This document shows positions 40,994-49,916 of a DNA stretch of 64,000 nt, one piece after another (position 1 is the stretch's first letter; each line of letters begins with the position of its first letter). The stretch is taken from positions 1 to 64,000 of the forward strand of contig DASYKM010000173.1 in the NCBI GenBank assembly GCA_035995425.1, in the 5' to 3' direction. The notes beneath the pieces were generated by a model. The model worked only from the letters and a program-made list of their open reading frames with translations, ran no database searches and had not been told where the DNA came from. The translations under genes and the position numbers were made by a program. The stretch is from CADEED01 sp035995425 (GTDB taxonomy: Bacteria > Pseudomonadota > Gammaproteobacteria > Steroidobacterales > Steroidobacteraceae).

Positions 40994-41491
40994 TCAGTTG
41001 TCTTTGCCGATGGCAATCACGCGTCTCTGCAGCGTCGCTCGGTCGAGCTTCTCGATGGGCAGGGCGGTCAAGGCGGTGATGCGCCGTTCGAGTTCGCGGA
41101 AAGCGGTGAGAAAGGCGCTTCGCTTGTCGGCCTCCGAACCTTCGACGGTGGCGGGATCGGCGATTCCCCAGTGTGCCTTGATCGGGCCGCCGGGCCAGAT
41201 CGGGCAGGATTCGCCGGCGGCGTTGTCGCAAACAGTGAAAACGAAATCGAGTGGCGGCGCATCTGCCATCGAGAATTCATTCCAGCTCTTGCTGCGCAGA
41301 CCGGTGGTCTGCAGGGTCATTGCATCGAGCAATTCGAGCGCAAGCGGATGCACTCGCCCTTTTGGCGCGCTGCCGGCGCTGTAGCCGACGAACCTGCCGC
41401 CGCCCAGATGATTCACGAGCGCTTCGCCGAGAATGCTGCGCGCGGAGTTGCCGGTGCAGAGAATCAGCACGTTGAAAGGGCGCCCCGTCAT
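40994..41491 (-). CDS. arsC: Arsenate reductase, low-molecular-weight phosphatase type
   Basis: 165 residues. The P-loop LCTGNSARS (Cys12, Arg18) is the oxyanion-binding CX5R motif; Cys88 and Cys96 in FTVCDNAAGESCPIWPG provide the redox relay of the thioredoxin/glutaredoxin-coupled ArsC class. It reduces arsenate to arsenite. No arsR, arsB or acr3 is adjacent; a divergent MFS gene starts 33 bases away and could serve as the exporter, but that is not shown. Confidence 0.9.
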   Translation of the reverse strand: MTGRPFNVLILCTGNSARSILGEALVNHLGGGRFVGYSAGSAPKGRVHPLALELLDAMTLQTTGLRSKSWNEFSMADAPPLDFVFTVCDNAAGESCPIWPGGPIKAHWGIADPATVEGSEADKRSAFLTAFRELERRITALTALPIEKLDRATLQRRVIAIGKDN

Positions 41492-41524
41492 GAGTCGTGA
41501 CTATAAGCGCAATACAATGCGCGC

Positions 41525-42733
41525 ATGAACCTCGCCCTCACTCCCGACCGCCGCTGGATATACACCGCGGTGCTGGCGCGCTCACTGGCGACCGGCATGA
41601 TGGGCGTATTGCTAGGCATCTATCTCGCCAGCCTCGATCTCGATGCGAATGCCATCGGCGTGGTCATCGGGTTGGGGCTCGCGGGCGCGGCGTTTGGGAC
41701 GATGCTCGTCACCTTCTTCTCCGACCGCTTCGGGCGCCGGCGCGCGCTGCTGCTCATCACCGCTCTCAGCGTCGTCGGCGCCGTACTGCTCGCGACTTCG
41801 GCGGGTCCTGTCGCGCTCGGCTGCGCGGCATTCATCGGCATGGTCAATGGCATGGGGCGCGACCGCGGCGCGGCGCTGGTGGTCGAGCAATCGGTGCTGC
41901 CGGCGACGGTCGCCGACGGGCAGCGCACGCTGGCGTTCGCGCAATACAACGTGCTGCAGGATCTGGGTCACGCGGCCGGCTCGTTGCTGGCAACGGCACC
42001 CGCGCTGCTGACCCGCTTCACCTCACTCGACAATGCGCACGCCTTGCAGACTTCGGTCTTCCTTTACGCACTGCTGTCGCTGTTGCCATTGCTCGCGTAC
42101 CTGCGGTTGTCAGATAGAGTCGAAGCGCCGCGCGCGTCACGCGTCGTCGTCAGTGCGGGCACTCGCCGGGTGCTGTTCAAGCTGAGCGGTTTGTTTGCCA
42201 TCGATGCCGTCGGCGGCGGCTTTCTCACCACGGCACTGCTGGCCTATTTCTTTTATGAACGCTTCGGTGTTGGCGTCGAATCCATCGGCCTGCTGTTTTT
42301 CGTGGCGCGTATTGCCAATGCGCTGTCACATTTCGCCGCGGCCTGGCTGGCGAAGCGCATCGGCCTGGTGAACACCATGGTCTTTACGCATATCCCGTCC
42401 AGCGTGCTGCTGCTAACAGTCCCCTTCATGCCCACTTTTCCGATCGCCGCGGCGTTGTTCCTGCTGCGGGAGTCATTGGTCGAAATGGATGTCCCGACGC
42501 GGCAGTCGTATGTAATGGCGGTCGTGCGGCCGGAGGAACGGACCTTTGCCTCGGGAATCACGCATCTGGTGCGCATGGCCGGATGGGCGGTGGCACCCGC
42601 ATTTGCGGGGCTCCTGATGACCGGTACCTCGCTGGCCGCGCCGCTCTTGGTAGGCGCGACGCTCAAGATTCTCTATGACATCGTGCTCTGGCGTGCCTTC
42701 AGGAAGCTGCGCCCGCCGGAGGAAGTCGGCTGA
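41525..42733 (+). CDS. Major facilitator superfamily transporter
   Basis: 402 residues with about twelve transmembrane segments in two halves. The loop 2-3 signature is present as SDRFGRRRALLLITAL, and ATGMMGVLLGIYLASLDLDA marks TM1. No substrate-specific motif recognised. Divergent from arsC across a 33-bp gap. TACAAT at 41513-41518 lies six bases before the ATG with no Shine-Dalgarno, suggesting leaderless translation. An arsenic-related export role is possible from position only. Confidence 0.85.
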   Translation: MNLALTPDRRWIYTAVLARSLATGMMGVLLGIYLASLDLDANAIGVVIGLGLAGAAFGTMLVTFFSDRFGRRRALLLITALSVVGAVLLATSAGPVALGCAAFIGMVNGMGRDRGAALVVEQSVLPATVADGQRTLAFAQYNVLQDLGHAAGSLLATAPALLTRFTSLDNAHALQTSVFLYALLSLLPLLAYLRLSDRVEAPRASRVVVSAGTRRVLFKLSGLFAIDAVGGGFLTTALLAYFFYERFGVGVESIGLLFFVARIANALSHFAAAWLAKRIGLVNTMVFTHIPSSVLLLTVPFMPTFPIAAALFLLRESLVEMDVPTRQSYVMAVVRPEERTFASGITHLVRMAGWAVAPAFAGLLMTGTSLAAPLLVGATLKILYDIVLWRAFRKLRPPEEVG

Positions 42734-42777
42734 GATTCTGATAGACAAGCCGTTGCCCCAATGCCACTGTTACCGCA

Positions 42778-43155
42778 ATGAATGCAGAACTCGCCAGACA
42801 GCCCAATCCCGTAGAGCACGCCCGCAACCTGCTGCGCACTATCTTCAAGTACGAGCAAACCCGCGATCCGCGTGGCACCGACACCGGGTCGCTGGAGCGC
42901 ATGCTCGGACACCTGCACAACATCGAGAAATCGGTGACCACTTCCATGCAGGATCACGTGAACGCGTCCAAACGCCTCAAGGACTTCGCCGAAACGCTGG
43001 AGCGCATGAAAGAGCGCCTGTCGAACGGGCACGAAGACCAGGGCAACCAGATCGGCGCACTGATCGTGGTGCTGCGGAAGGCGAGCGTCGAGCTCGGCAC
43101 CGCGGGCGCGCCGCCAGCCTGGGCCAGCTCCGAGCCGAAACGACCCACGACCTGA
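42778..43155 (+). CDS. Hypothetical helical protein
   Basis: 125 residues, almost entirely helical and charged in the middle (SMQDHVNASKRLKDFAETLE and RMKERLSNGHEDQGNQIGAL), consistent with a coiled coil. An N-terminal segment ARNLLRTIFKYEQTRDPRGT precedes it. No family recognised. Codon composition matches the neighbours. It ends ten bases before the convergent zinc-ribbon gene. Confidence 0.6.
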   Translation: MNAELARQPNPVEHARNLLRTIFKYEQTRDPRGTDTGSLERMLGHLHNIEKSVTTSMQDHVNASKRLKDFAETLERMKERLSNGHEDQGNQIGALIVVLRKASVELGTAGAPPAWASSEPKRPTT

Positions 43156-43165
43156 GCGGCGGTAG

Positions 43166-43375
43166 TTAGCTTCGTTTTCCTTTCGGAAACGAGATGATCC
43201 GCGCGGACGACGACCCGCCGGTGGTCCAGACCTTGATGGAGCCGGGCTCGCGGTTCCGGCAGCTCGAGCACCGCCAGCGCGCCTCCGGCGGCAAGGGCAG
43301 AAACTCCACTTCACGTTGCCCTTTGTGGCCGCACCGGCGGCATTCGATGAAAACGGTGGTCGATCCCCTGGCCAT
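43166..43375 (-). CDS. Small zinc-ribbon protein
   Basis: 69 residues. Two CxxC pairs, ECRRCGHKG and WRCSSCRNRE, about 22 residues apart, form a rubredoxin-like zinc ribbon, followed by a basic tail (ARIISFPKGKRS). The ATG at 43375 has GGGG nearby. Likely a DNA/RNA- or protein-binding knuckle; no named family. Confidence 0.65.
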   Translation of the reverse strand: MARGSTTVFIECRRCGHKGQREVEFLPLPPEARWRCSSCRNREPGSIKVWTTGGSSSARIISFPKGKRS

Positions 43376-43459
43376 CCCCAAGTCTATTTCGCAGCGCAGC
43401 GTCCTCAGCAAGCCCGCCTCATGAGCACTGTATGAGCCGGATTCGCTAAAGTCGGGGGT

Positions 43460-46387
43460 ATGGTTCCGGTCATCAATACGCGCGCGCGGATCATCCTCAC
43501 CGCGGTCCTGGCCGTGCTGCTGCTCGGCTATACGCTGTTCGGGTTCTTCGGCGTACCGCGCCTGCTGCGCTCGCAGGCCATCGATTTCGTCGCCGCGAAG
43601 TATCACCGCAAGATCGAGATCGGCGAGATCCGGTTCAACCCTTTCACGCTGGTGCTGAACGTGCAGGGCCTGTCGTTCCCCGACTCCGAAGGCCAGCCCT
43701 TGCTCGGCTTTCAAAATTTGCTGGTCAACCTCAACCTGTCGTCGGTTTTTCACCTGGCGCCGAGCCTGGCGGACATCGAGCTCGACGAACCCTTCACCCG
43801 TGTCGTGATCCGCAAGGACGGCACGCTGAACCTCGCCGATCTCGCGCAGCCATTCGACACCGCGCAAGCTCCGCCTTCCGTGCCCGAAGAGCCGTTGCAG
43901 CTCGCGATCGAAAGGCTGCGCGTGTCGGCGGGAAAGATCGATTTCGAGGATCACGCGCGCGCCACGGCGTTCCGCACGCGCCTCGCTCCCATTGCGTTCG
44001 AGCTGCGCGATTTCGCCACCGTCGGCAAGGCGGGCAACGCCTATGCGTTGCGCGCGACGTCCGCGGCGGACGAACGCTTCGCCTGGAGCGGCAGCTTCGC
44101 GCTCACGCCGTTCTCTTCGCGCGGCACCTTCGAAATCGCCAACCTGCACGCCAGCACGCTCTGGTCCTATCTACGCGACGCGCTGGCGTTCGAGATCACC
44201 GACGGGATGATCGATCTGGGCGGCGACTACGAGTTCGCGGCGCGTGAGTCGGAGCTCAAGCTCAACGTGAAAAACGTCACCGTGGCGAACCTGGCGCTGA
44301 AAGGCACCGGTTCAGCCGAGGAAGACGTCAAAGTCGGGCGGTTGCAGCTCATCAACACGCGGCTCGATCTGAAACGCCGGCGCGTGGACATCGAGAAGAC
44401 GAGCTTGTCAGGCGCCGCGCTGCGCGCACGCCGCGATGCACAGGGCCGGATCAACCTGCTGACTCTGGCAGGCGCCGCTGAAGCACCGCCGGACGCGGAA
44501 GCCACGACCGTTGCGGGAGCCACTGCAACGCCAGCGCCGTCTCCGTGGGTGTTGGCCGCGCCGGATATCTCCATCGAAGGCGCCAGCGTGGACGTCGAAG
44601 ATTCGTTGGTAAAGCCAGCCGCGACATTCAGGCTCGCGCCCATCGACATGAAGATCGCCGGCTTCAGCAACGCCCCGGGAACGAAGGTCCAGATCGACGC
44701 GAAGCTGGGCATCGACGAGAGCGCGAAACTCGTTGCCAAGGCCGAAGTGGTTCCGGATACGTCTGTCGTCGCGGGACATGTCGACATCTCCGACTTCAAG
44801 CTCAAGTCCATCCAGCCGTACCTGGGTGCCTACACGCAGATGACGCTGTCGAGCGGAGCGCTGAGCGCGGGGCTCGATTTGAAACGCGGCGCACAGGGTG
44901 CTCTGACCATCGCCGGGGACATCGACGTCGCCAAACTGCACACCATCGACAATGCGCTGAAACAGGAATTCATCACCTGGGATCGCCTGCGCGTTTCCGG
45001 GCTCGAGTATTCATCGGAGCCCGCACGCCTGCGCATAGCGACGATCGCGGCCGACTCGCCGTATGCACGGCTCATCATCGCGCCCGATCAAACCACCAAT
45101 GTCAGCAAGGTGTTGAGCGCGCCCGCGGGAAGCATGCCGGCGCCCATTCAGACAGTACAAAAGGCATCGGGCGCGCAGCAGGCAAGTCCGCCGCCACTGC
45201 GCGTGAGCATCGGCGCGGTGCGCATCGTCAATGGCGCCGCCAATTTCGCCGATTTCTGGATCCAGCCTAACTACGCCGTCAACCTGCAGAACATGAATGG
45301 CGGCGTGCTGGGACTGTCGTCGGACTCGAAGTCGCGCGCCAAGGTGGAGTTCGAGGGCAAGGTGGATCGCTACGCGCCGGCGAAGATCGCCGGTGAGATC
45401 AACCTGTTGTCCGCGGCGCTGTATACGGATCTCAAGGTGAGCTTCAAGGGCGTCGAGCTGACGTCGGTGACGCCATATTCCGGACGCTTCGCCGGCTACA
45501 AGATCGAGAAGGGCAAGCTGTCGATCGACGTCGCCTACCTGGTCGAGAATCGCACGCTTACGGCCAAGCAGCGTTTCGTCATCGACCAGCTCGAGCTCGG
45601 CGAGCGGGTCGAGAGCCCGGATGCGGTGAAGCTGCCGTTGCGCCTGGCCGTGGCGCTGCTCAAGGACCGCAATGGCATCATCGACATCGACCTGCCCATG
45701 TCCGGCAGCCTCGACGATCCGCATTTCCGCATGGGCCCGCTCATCTGGAAGGCGCTCGTGGGGCTCATCACCAAGGCGGCCACGGCGCCGTTCGCTCTGC
45801 TCGGCGGATTGTTCGGCGGTGGCGAGACGATGAACCAGATCGAGTTCGAAGCGGGCGAGGCCACGCTCGACGCCGCGGGCCAGCAGAAAATCGCCACCAT
45901 CGGCAAGGCGCTGAACGAGCGTCCCGGCCTGCAGCTGGAAATTCCGACCACCTATTCGCCCGATCTCGATCGCGCGGTGCTCTCATCGCGGCAGCTGGCG
46001 GCGACCCTGCGCGCGTTGCCGAAAGCCGACGACGAAGCGCTGGCGGATCCGGCGCGGCGCTTCGAGCTGCTGTTGGCGCAATACCAGTTGGACTACGGTC
46101 GCGCGGCGTTGCCGGCGGCGGCGCTCGCCTTGAATGCCGTACGCAAGAGCGCGCGCGAGCCGCAGGCCTTACCGCTGGCCAACGCTGAGCTCGAGAAGGC
46201 GATCGGAGAGAAACATCCGGTCACCGATCGTGACCTGGAGCAGCTGGGTCAGACGCGGGCGCGCGCCATTCAGGATGCGCTGCTGGGAGCGGGCGGACTC
46301 GACGCCACGCGTGTTTTCGTACTGGGCGCCAATCCGTCGGCGCCCACCGAGAACAAGAAAGTGCGGCTGGATCTCAGCCTCAAATAG
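43460..46387 (+). CDS. DUF748 / AsmA-like envelope protein
   Basis: 975 residues. One N-terminal transmembrane helix (about 10-32), then a long repetitive beta-rich periplasmic region of the AsmA/DUF748 type (EIGEIRFNPFTLVLNVQGLS near the start; PYSGRFAGYKIEKGKLSIDV and DRNGIIDIDLPMSGSLDDPH near residue 700-760). Such proteins bridge inner and outer membranes and are linked to lipid transport. The C-terminal 170 residues carry an OmpA-like segment (GEATLDAAGQQKIATIGKAL). Start has TAAAGT seven bases upstream with GGGGG between. Confidence 0.85.
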   Translation: MVPVINTRARIILTAVLAVLLLGYTLFGFFGVPRLLRSQAIDFVAAKYHRKIEIGEIRFNPFTLVLNVQGLSFPDSEGQPLLGFQNLLVNLNLSSVFHLAPSLADIELDEPFTRVVIRKDGTLNLADLAQPFDTAQAPPSVPEEPLQLAIERLRVSAGKIDFEDHARATAFRTRLAPIAFELRDFATVGKAGNAYALRATSAADERFAWSGSFALTPFSSRGTFEIANLHASTLWSYLRDALAFEITDGMIDLGGDYEFAARESELKLNVKNVTVANLALKGTGSAEEDVKVGRLQLINTRLDLKRRRVDIEKTSLSGAALRARRDAQGRINLLTLAGAAEAPPDAEATTVAGATATPAPSPWVLAAPDISIEGASVDVEDSLVKPAATFRLAPIDMKIAGFSNAPGTKVQIDAKLGIDESAKLVAKAEVVPDTSVVAGHVDISDFKLKSIQPYLGAYTQMTLSSGALSAGLDLKRGAQGALTIAGDIDVAKLHTIDNALKQEFITWDRLRVSGLEYSSEPARLRIATIAADSPYARLIIAPDQTTNVSKVLSAPAGSMPAPIQTVQKASGAQQASPPPLRVSIGAVRIVNGAANFADFWIQPNYAVNLQNMNGGVLGLSSDSKSRAKVEFEGKVDRYAPAKIAGEINLLSAALYTDLKVSFKGVELTSVTPYSGRFAGYKIEKGKLSIDVAYLVENRTLTAKQRFVIDQLELGERVESPDAVKLPLRLAVALLKDRNGIIDIDLPMSGSLDDPHFRMGPLIWKALVGLITKAATAPFALLGGLFGGGETMNQIEFEAGEATLDAAGQQKIATIGKALNERPGLQLEIPTTYSPDLDRAVLSSRQLAATLRALPKADDEALADPARRFELLLAQYQLDYGRAALPAAALALNAVRKSAREPQALPLANAELEKAIGEKHPVTDRDLEQLGQTRARAIQDALLGAGGLDATRVFVLGANPSAPTENKKVRLDLSLK

Positions 46388-46390
46388 CGA

Positions 46391-46510
46391 CTACGGTCGC
46401 TGCAGAAACGTACGCTCCGCTTTCTTGGCTTTCTTCGCCGCGCGCTTCTCGTCGAAGCTCTTGGCGGGTTTCTTCTTGGCACTCTTCTTCTGGTCCAGTC
46501 CCTTGCTCAT
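46391..46510 (-). CDS. 39-residue lysine-rich basic protein
   Basis: Very short gene: MSKGLDQKKSAKKKPAKSFD, then EKRAAKKAKKAERTFLQRP. Sixteen basic residues in 39. GGAG lies ten bases before the ATG on the minus strand. Proteins of this style (MSKG-x-QKK-x-KKKPxK) occur widely in proteobacteria without known function. It ends three bases after the convergent DUF748 stop. Confidence 0.7.
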   Translation of the reverse strand: MSKGLDQKKSAKKKPAKSFDEKRAAKKAKKAERTFLQRP

Positions 46511-46570
46511 GGCAGTCGCTCCAGTGTGAGAAGGCGCGAGCCTAGCAGCCAGCGCGGCGACTTGGGAAGA

Positions 46571-46599
46571 ATCGGCCGAACGCCAATCGTCCGGCCGAT
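46571..46599. terminator. Hairpin after the DUF1428 gene
   Basis: ATCGGCCG (46571-46578) pairs with CGGCCGAT (46592-46599) around 13 nt. Lies 16 bases beyond the DUF1428 stop on the minus strand; no U-tract. Confidence 0.5.
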
Positions 46600-46614
46600 C
46601 GATTCACCACCGCT

Positions 46615-47328
46615 CTATTCGTCGAGCACGGGCGCGAAGCCGCCGTAGATCACGCGCTGGCCGTCGAACGGCATCTTCATGCCTTTCACGCGGGGATCGT
46701 CCATGGCTTTCGCCCAGCCCTGGTCGCGCGCCGCTTTCGACGGCCACTCGACCCATGAATAGACCACCTTCTCGTCGGGCTTGGCTTTCACCGCGCCTTT
46801 GAAATCCGTGACCTTGCCATCGGGCACGTCGTCGGACCAGGCGTCGACGGTGCGGGTCGCTCCGTATTCCTTGAGCACCGCTGCATGCTTGTCGGCCATC
46901 TCGCGATAGGCGTCCTTGTTTGCGGCGGGCACCGCGAGCACCGAACCGTCGACATAGCCGGGCTTCGATCCCTTGCCGGTGTCGTTGATAGGAGCGAATC
47001 CGCCGAAGATCATGCGCTGGCCGTCGAAGGGCATCTGTGCACCGAGCGCCTTCATCTTCGGGTCGCTCATAATTTTCTGGTTGGCCTTGTCGCGCGTGGC
47101 CTTGTCGGGATATTCGAGCCACGAGAACACGATGGTCTCATCGGGTTTGGCCTTCACCGCGCCCTTGAAGTCGGTGACTTTTCCATCGGGCACATCGTCA
47201 CCCCAGGTTTCCACCTGGCGCGTGGCGCCGAATTCCTTGAACATCGCCACCGAGCTCGCCGCGTGTTTGCGATACGCCTCTTTGTTCGCCGTGGGAACGG
47301 CGGCAACAAATCCATCGATATAGGACAT
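46615..47328 (-). CDS. Tandem DUF1428 protein (internal duplication)
   Basis: 237 residues made of two copies of the DUF1428 dimeric alpha/beta-barrel domain, about 1-115 and 123-237. Both start with Y-(I/V)-DG-(F/S)-V-x-AVP-x-ANK, share the exact stretch DDVPDGKVTDFKGAVKAKPD and end in MPFDGQR-x-I-x-GGFAP. DUF1428 proteins are normally single-domain (about 115-120 residues); here the barrel dimer may form within one chain. Function unknown. CGAAGGAGAG lies upstream of the ATG. Confidence 0.88.
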   Translation of the reverse strand: MSYIDGFVAAVPTANKEAYRKHAASSVAMFKEFGATRQVETWGDDVPDGKVTDFKGAVKAKPDETIVFSWLEYPDKATRDKANQKIMSDPKMKALGAQMPFDGQRMIFGGFAPINDTGKGSKPGYVDGSVLAVPAANKDAYREMADKHAAVLKEYGATRTVDAWSDDVPDGKVTDFKGAVKAKPDEKVVYSWVEWPSKAARDQGWAKAMDDPRVKGMKMPFDGQRVIYGGFAPVLDE

Positions 47329-47412
47329 AGCGTCTCTCCTTCGTTGTCTTCGGGTACGCGGGTTTGATCGCCCAGCGCTCGCGATGTTCCGTCGAAGGAC
47401 GTAGGAGGATGC

Positions 47413-49080
47413 CTAGCGGAGAATTCCCGGCAGGTCGAGCCCGTGCTCCCGCGCGGCGTCGAGTGCGAGCTCATAGCCCGCGTCGGCGTGGCGCATGACG
47501 CCCGTCGCCGGATCGTTCCACAACACGCGTGCGATGCGCTTCGCGGCTTCAGGCGTGCCGTCGCACACGATGACAACGCCCGCGTGTTGCGAAAACCCCA
47601 TGCCGACGCCGCCGCCGTGGTGAACGGAAACCCACGTCGCGCCTGATGCAGTATTCAACAGCGCGTTGAGCAGCGGCCAGTCGGAGACCGCGTCGCTGCC
47701 GTCGCGCATGCTTTCGGTCTCGCGATTGGGCGAGGCCACGGAACCCGAGTCCAGGTGATCGCGGCCGATGACGATGGGTGCCTTGAGCTCACCGCTCGCC
47801 ACCATGTCATTGAAGGCGAGGCCGAGGCGATGCCGGTCGCCCAATCCCACCCAGCAGATGCGCGCCGGCAGTCCCTGGAACTTGATGCGTTCGCGCGCCA
47901 TGTCGAGCCAGTGATGCAGGTGCTGGTCGTCCGGCAGAAGCTCTTTGACCTTGGCGTCCGTGCGCGCGATGTCTTCCGGATCGCCCGACAACGCCACCCA
48001 ACGAAACGGTCCCACACCGCGGCAGAACAGCGGCCGGATATAAGCCGGCACGAAACCCGGAAAACTGAAGGCATCCTTCACGCCTTCTTCGAGCGCCACC
48101 TGCCGGATGTTGTTGCCGTAGTCGACTACCGGAACACCGGCGCGGTGAAAATCGAGCATCGAGTGCACGTGCGATGCCATCGATGCTCGGGCCGCGGCGC
48201 TGACCACGGCGGGATCGGTAATGCGCGTTGCCTGCCACTTCTCCACGGTCCAGCCGATCGGCAGATAACCATTGACCGGATCGTGAGCCGAGGTCTGATC
48301 GGTCAACAGGTCGGGTCTGACACCGCGCCGGAAAAGTTCAGCAAGAACCTCGCCGGCGTTGCCGAGCAGGCCGACGGATATCGGGCGCTTTTCCTCACAC
48401 GAGCTTTGGATCAGCTCGAGTGCTTCGTCGGTGCTGTCCGTGGCGTGATCCAGATAGCCGGACGCCAGGCGCATATCGATACGCGAGCGCTGGCACTCGA
48501 TGGCGAGGCACGACGCACCGGCCATGACCGAGGCCAGCGGTTGCGCGCCGCCCATGCCGCCGAGACCGGCCGTCAGCAGCCAGCGGCCGGCCAGGCTGCC
48601 GCCGTAATGCTGGCGGCCCATCTCGATGAACGTTTCGTAGGTACCCTGCACGATGCCCTGCGAGCCGATGTAGATCCACGAGCCCGCCGTCATCTGCCCG
48701 TACATCATCAGGCCCTTGCGATCGAGCTCATTGAAATGTTCCCAGGTGCTCCAGCGCGGCACCAGGTTGGAATTGGCTAACAACACGCGCGGTGCATCGG
48801 CATGCGTCTGGAAGATACCCACGGGCTTGCCCGATTGAATGAGCAGCGTCTGGTCGGACTCGAGGCGCTGCAGGGATTCAACGATGCGATCGAACGATTC
48901 CCAGTCGCGCGCCGCGCGGCCGATGCCGCCGTATACGACCAGCTCCTCGGGCCGCTCGGCCACCGCCGGGTCGAGATTGTTCATGAGCATGCGCAGCGGT
49001 GCTTCGGTGAGCCAGCTTTTCGCCGTGAGCTTCGTGCCGGTGGCGGCGCGGATCACGCGACTCTTGTCTATACGGGTCAT
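47413..49080 (-). CDS. hutU: Urocanate hydratase
   Basis: 555 residues, the standard length. Converts urocanate to imidazolonepropionate with NAD as electrophile. Hallmarks are YGGIGRAARDWESFDRIVES, GLGGMGGAQPLASVMAG (NAD-binding), GRDHLDSGSVASPNRETESM and WVSVHHGGGVGMGFSQHAGV. ATG at 49080 overlaps the hutG stop. Third gene of the hutI-hutG-hutU operon. Confidence 0.97.
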   Translation of the reverse strand: MTRIDKSRVIRAATGTKLTAKSWLTEAPLRMLMNNLDPAVAERPEELVVYGGIGRAARDWESFDRIVESLQRLESDQTLLIQSGKPVGIFQTHADAPRVLLANSNLVPRWSTWEHFNELDRKGLMMYGQMTAGSWIYIGSQGIVQGTYETFIEMGRQHYGGSLAGRWLLTAGLGGMGGAQPLASVMAGASCLAIECQRSRIDMRLASGYLDHATDSTDEALELIQSSCEEKRPISVGLLGNAGEVLAELFRRGVRPDLLTDQTSAHDPVNGYLPIGWTVEKWQATRITDPAVVSAAARASMASHVHSMLDFHRAGVPVVDYGNNIRQVALEEGVKDAFSFPGFVPAYIRPLFCRGVGPFRWVALSGDPEDIARTDAKVKELLPDDQHLHHWLDMARERIKFQGLPARICWVGLGDRHRLGLAFNDMVASGELKAPIVIGRDHLDSGSVASPNRETESMRDGSDAVSDWPLLNALLNTASGATWVSVHHGGGVGMGFSQHAGVVIVCDGTPEAAKRIARVLWNDPATGVMRHADAGYELALDAAREHGLDLPGILR

Positions 49081-49916
49081 GCGGTTTTGCCAGTCGCGAA
49101 TTTCACGCAAGCATCGAGGATGTCGCGCAGCGCCACGCGCAACGTGGCGGCATGCGCATCCTCGAGCGAGGCGGGCCAGTTGTGTTCGTCGAGCGTGCCC
49201 TCGGGTTCGTGCAGGTAGCCACGCATCGCCAGCTCCATTTGTATGGCATGGACGCCATTGTCCGGCCGGCCATAGTGGCGTGTGATCCACCCGCCGCGGA
49301 AGCGCCCGTTGGCGACGCTGGTGTAAGACGAGGCCTCGCAGATTTTTTCCACCGACGCCGTCAGCGCGGGTGCGCAGGTCGCGCCGTTGTTGGTGCCGAT
49401 GTTGAACTGCGGCAACGCCCCTTCAAACAATCGCGGCACGCGTGAGCGGATGGAATGCGCGTCGTAGAGCACGACGCAGCCGTACTGCGCGCGCAGCCGC
49501 TCGAGCTCGACGGCCAGCGCGGCGTGATACGGATCGAAATAGTTTTTCCGCCGCCGCGCGATCTGCGCGCTGTCGGGCTCGAGGCCGGGCCGGTAGATGC
49601 GCTCCCCGTCAAAGGTGTCCACCGGGCACAGATCTGTCGTGGCCTGGCCGGGATACAGCGTGGCACCGGACGGGTCGCGGTTCACGTCGATCACGGTGCG
49701 CGACACGGCAGTACGCAGTGTCGTGGCGCCCATCTCGTGCGCGAAGTCGTAGAGCACGTCGACCCAGTAGTCCGCGTCCTTGCGCGCCAGCCAGGGTGAG
49801 ACCAGGTTGGCTTCGATATCGGCGGGAATATCCGTGCCGGTGTGCGGAAAGCTCACCACGAGCGGCGCATCGCCGTGATGCAGCGCCAGCCAGTCGTGTT
49901 GCGCCGGTTTGCTCAT
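49077..49916 (-). CDS. hutG: N-formylglutamate deformylase
   Basis: 279 residues. Hydrolyses N-formylglutamate to glutamate and formate. Family features: VVSFPHTGTDIP at the N-terminus, DVNRDPSG, VVLYDAHSIRSRVPRLFEG and GGWITRHYGRPDNGVHAIQM. This N-formylglutamate amidohydrolase is distinct from the formiminoglutamase also called HutG. It fits the divergent HutF gene, which supplies its substrate. Four-base overlaps at both ends. Confidence 0.95.
   Translation of the reverse strand: MSKPAQHDWLALHHGDAPLVVSFPHTGTDIPADIEANLVSPWLARKDADYWVDVLYDFAHEMGATTLRTAVSRTVIDVNRDPSGATLYPGQATTDLCPVDTFDGERIYRPGLEPDSAQIARRRKNYFDPYHAALAVELERLRAQYGCVVLYDAHSIRSRVPRLFEGALPQFNIGTNNGATCAPALTASVEKICEASSYTSVANGRFRGGWITRHYGRPDNGVHAIQMELAMRGYLHEPEGTLDEHNWPASLEDAHAATLRVALRDILDACVKFATGKTA

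Noticed and set aside
40722..41231. A 169-codon minus-strand frame beside arsC
   Set aside because: Most of it is an arginine-rich shadow of arsC and the LysR remnant, with no recognisable domain.
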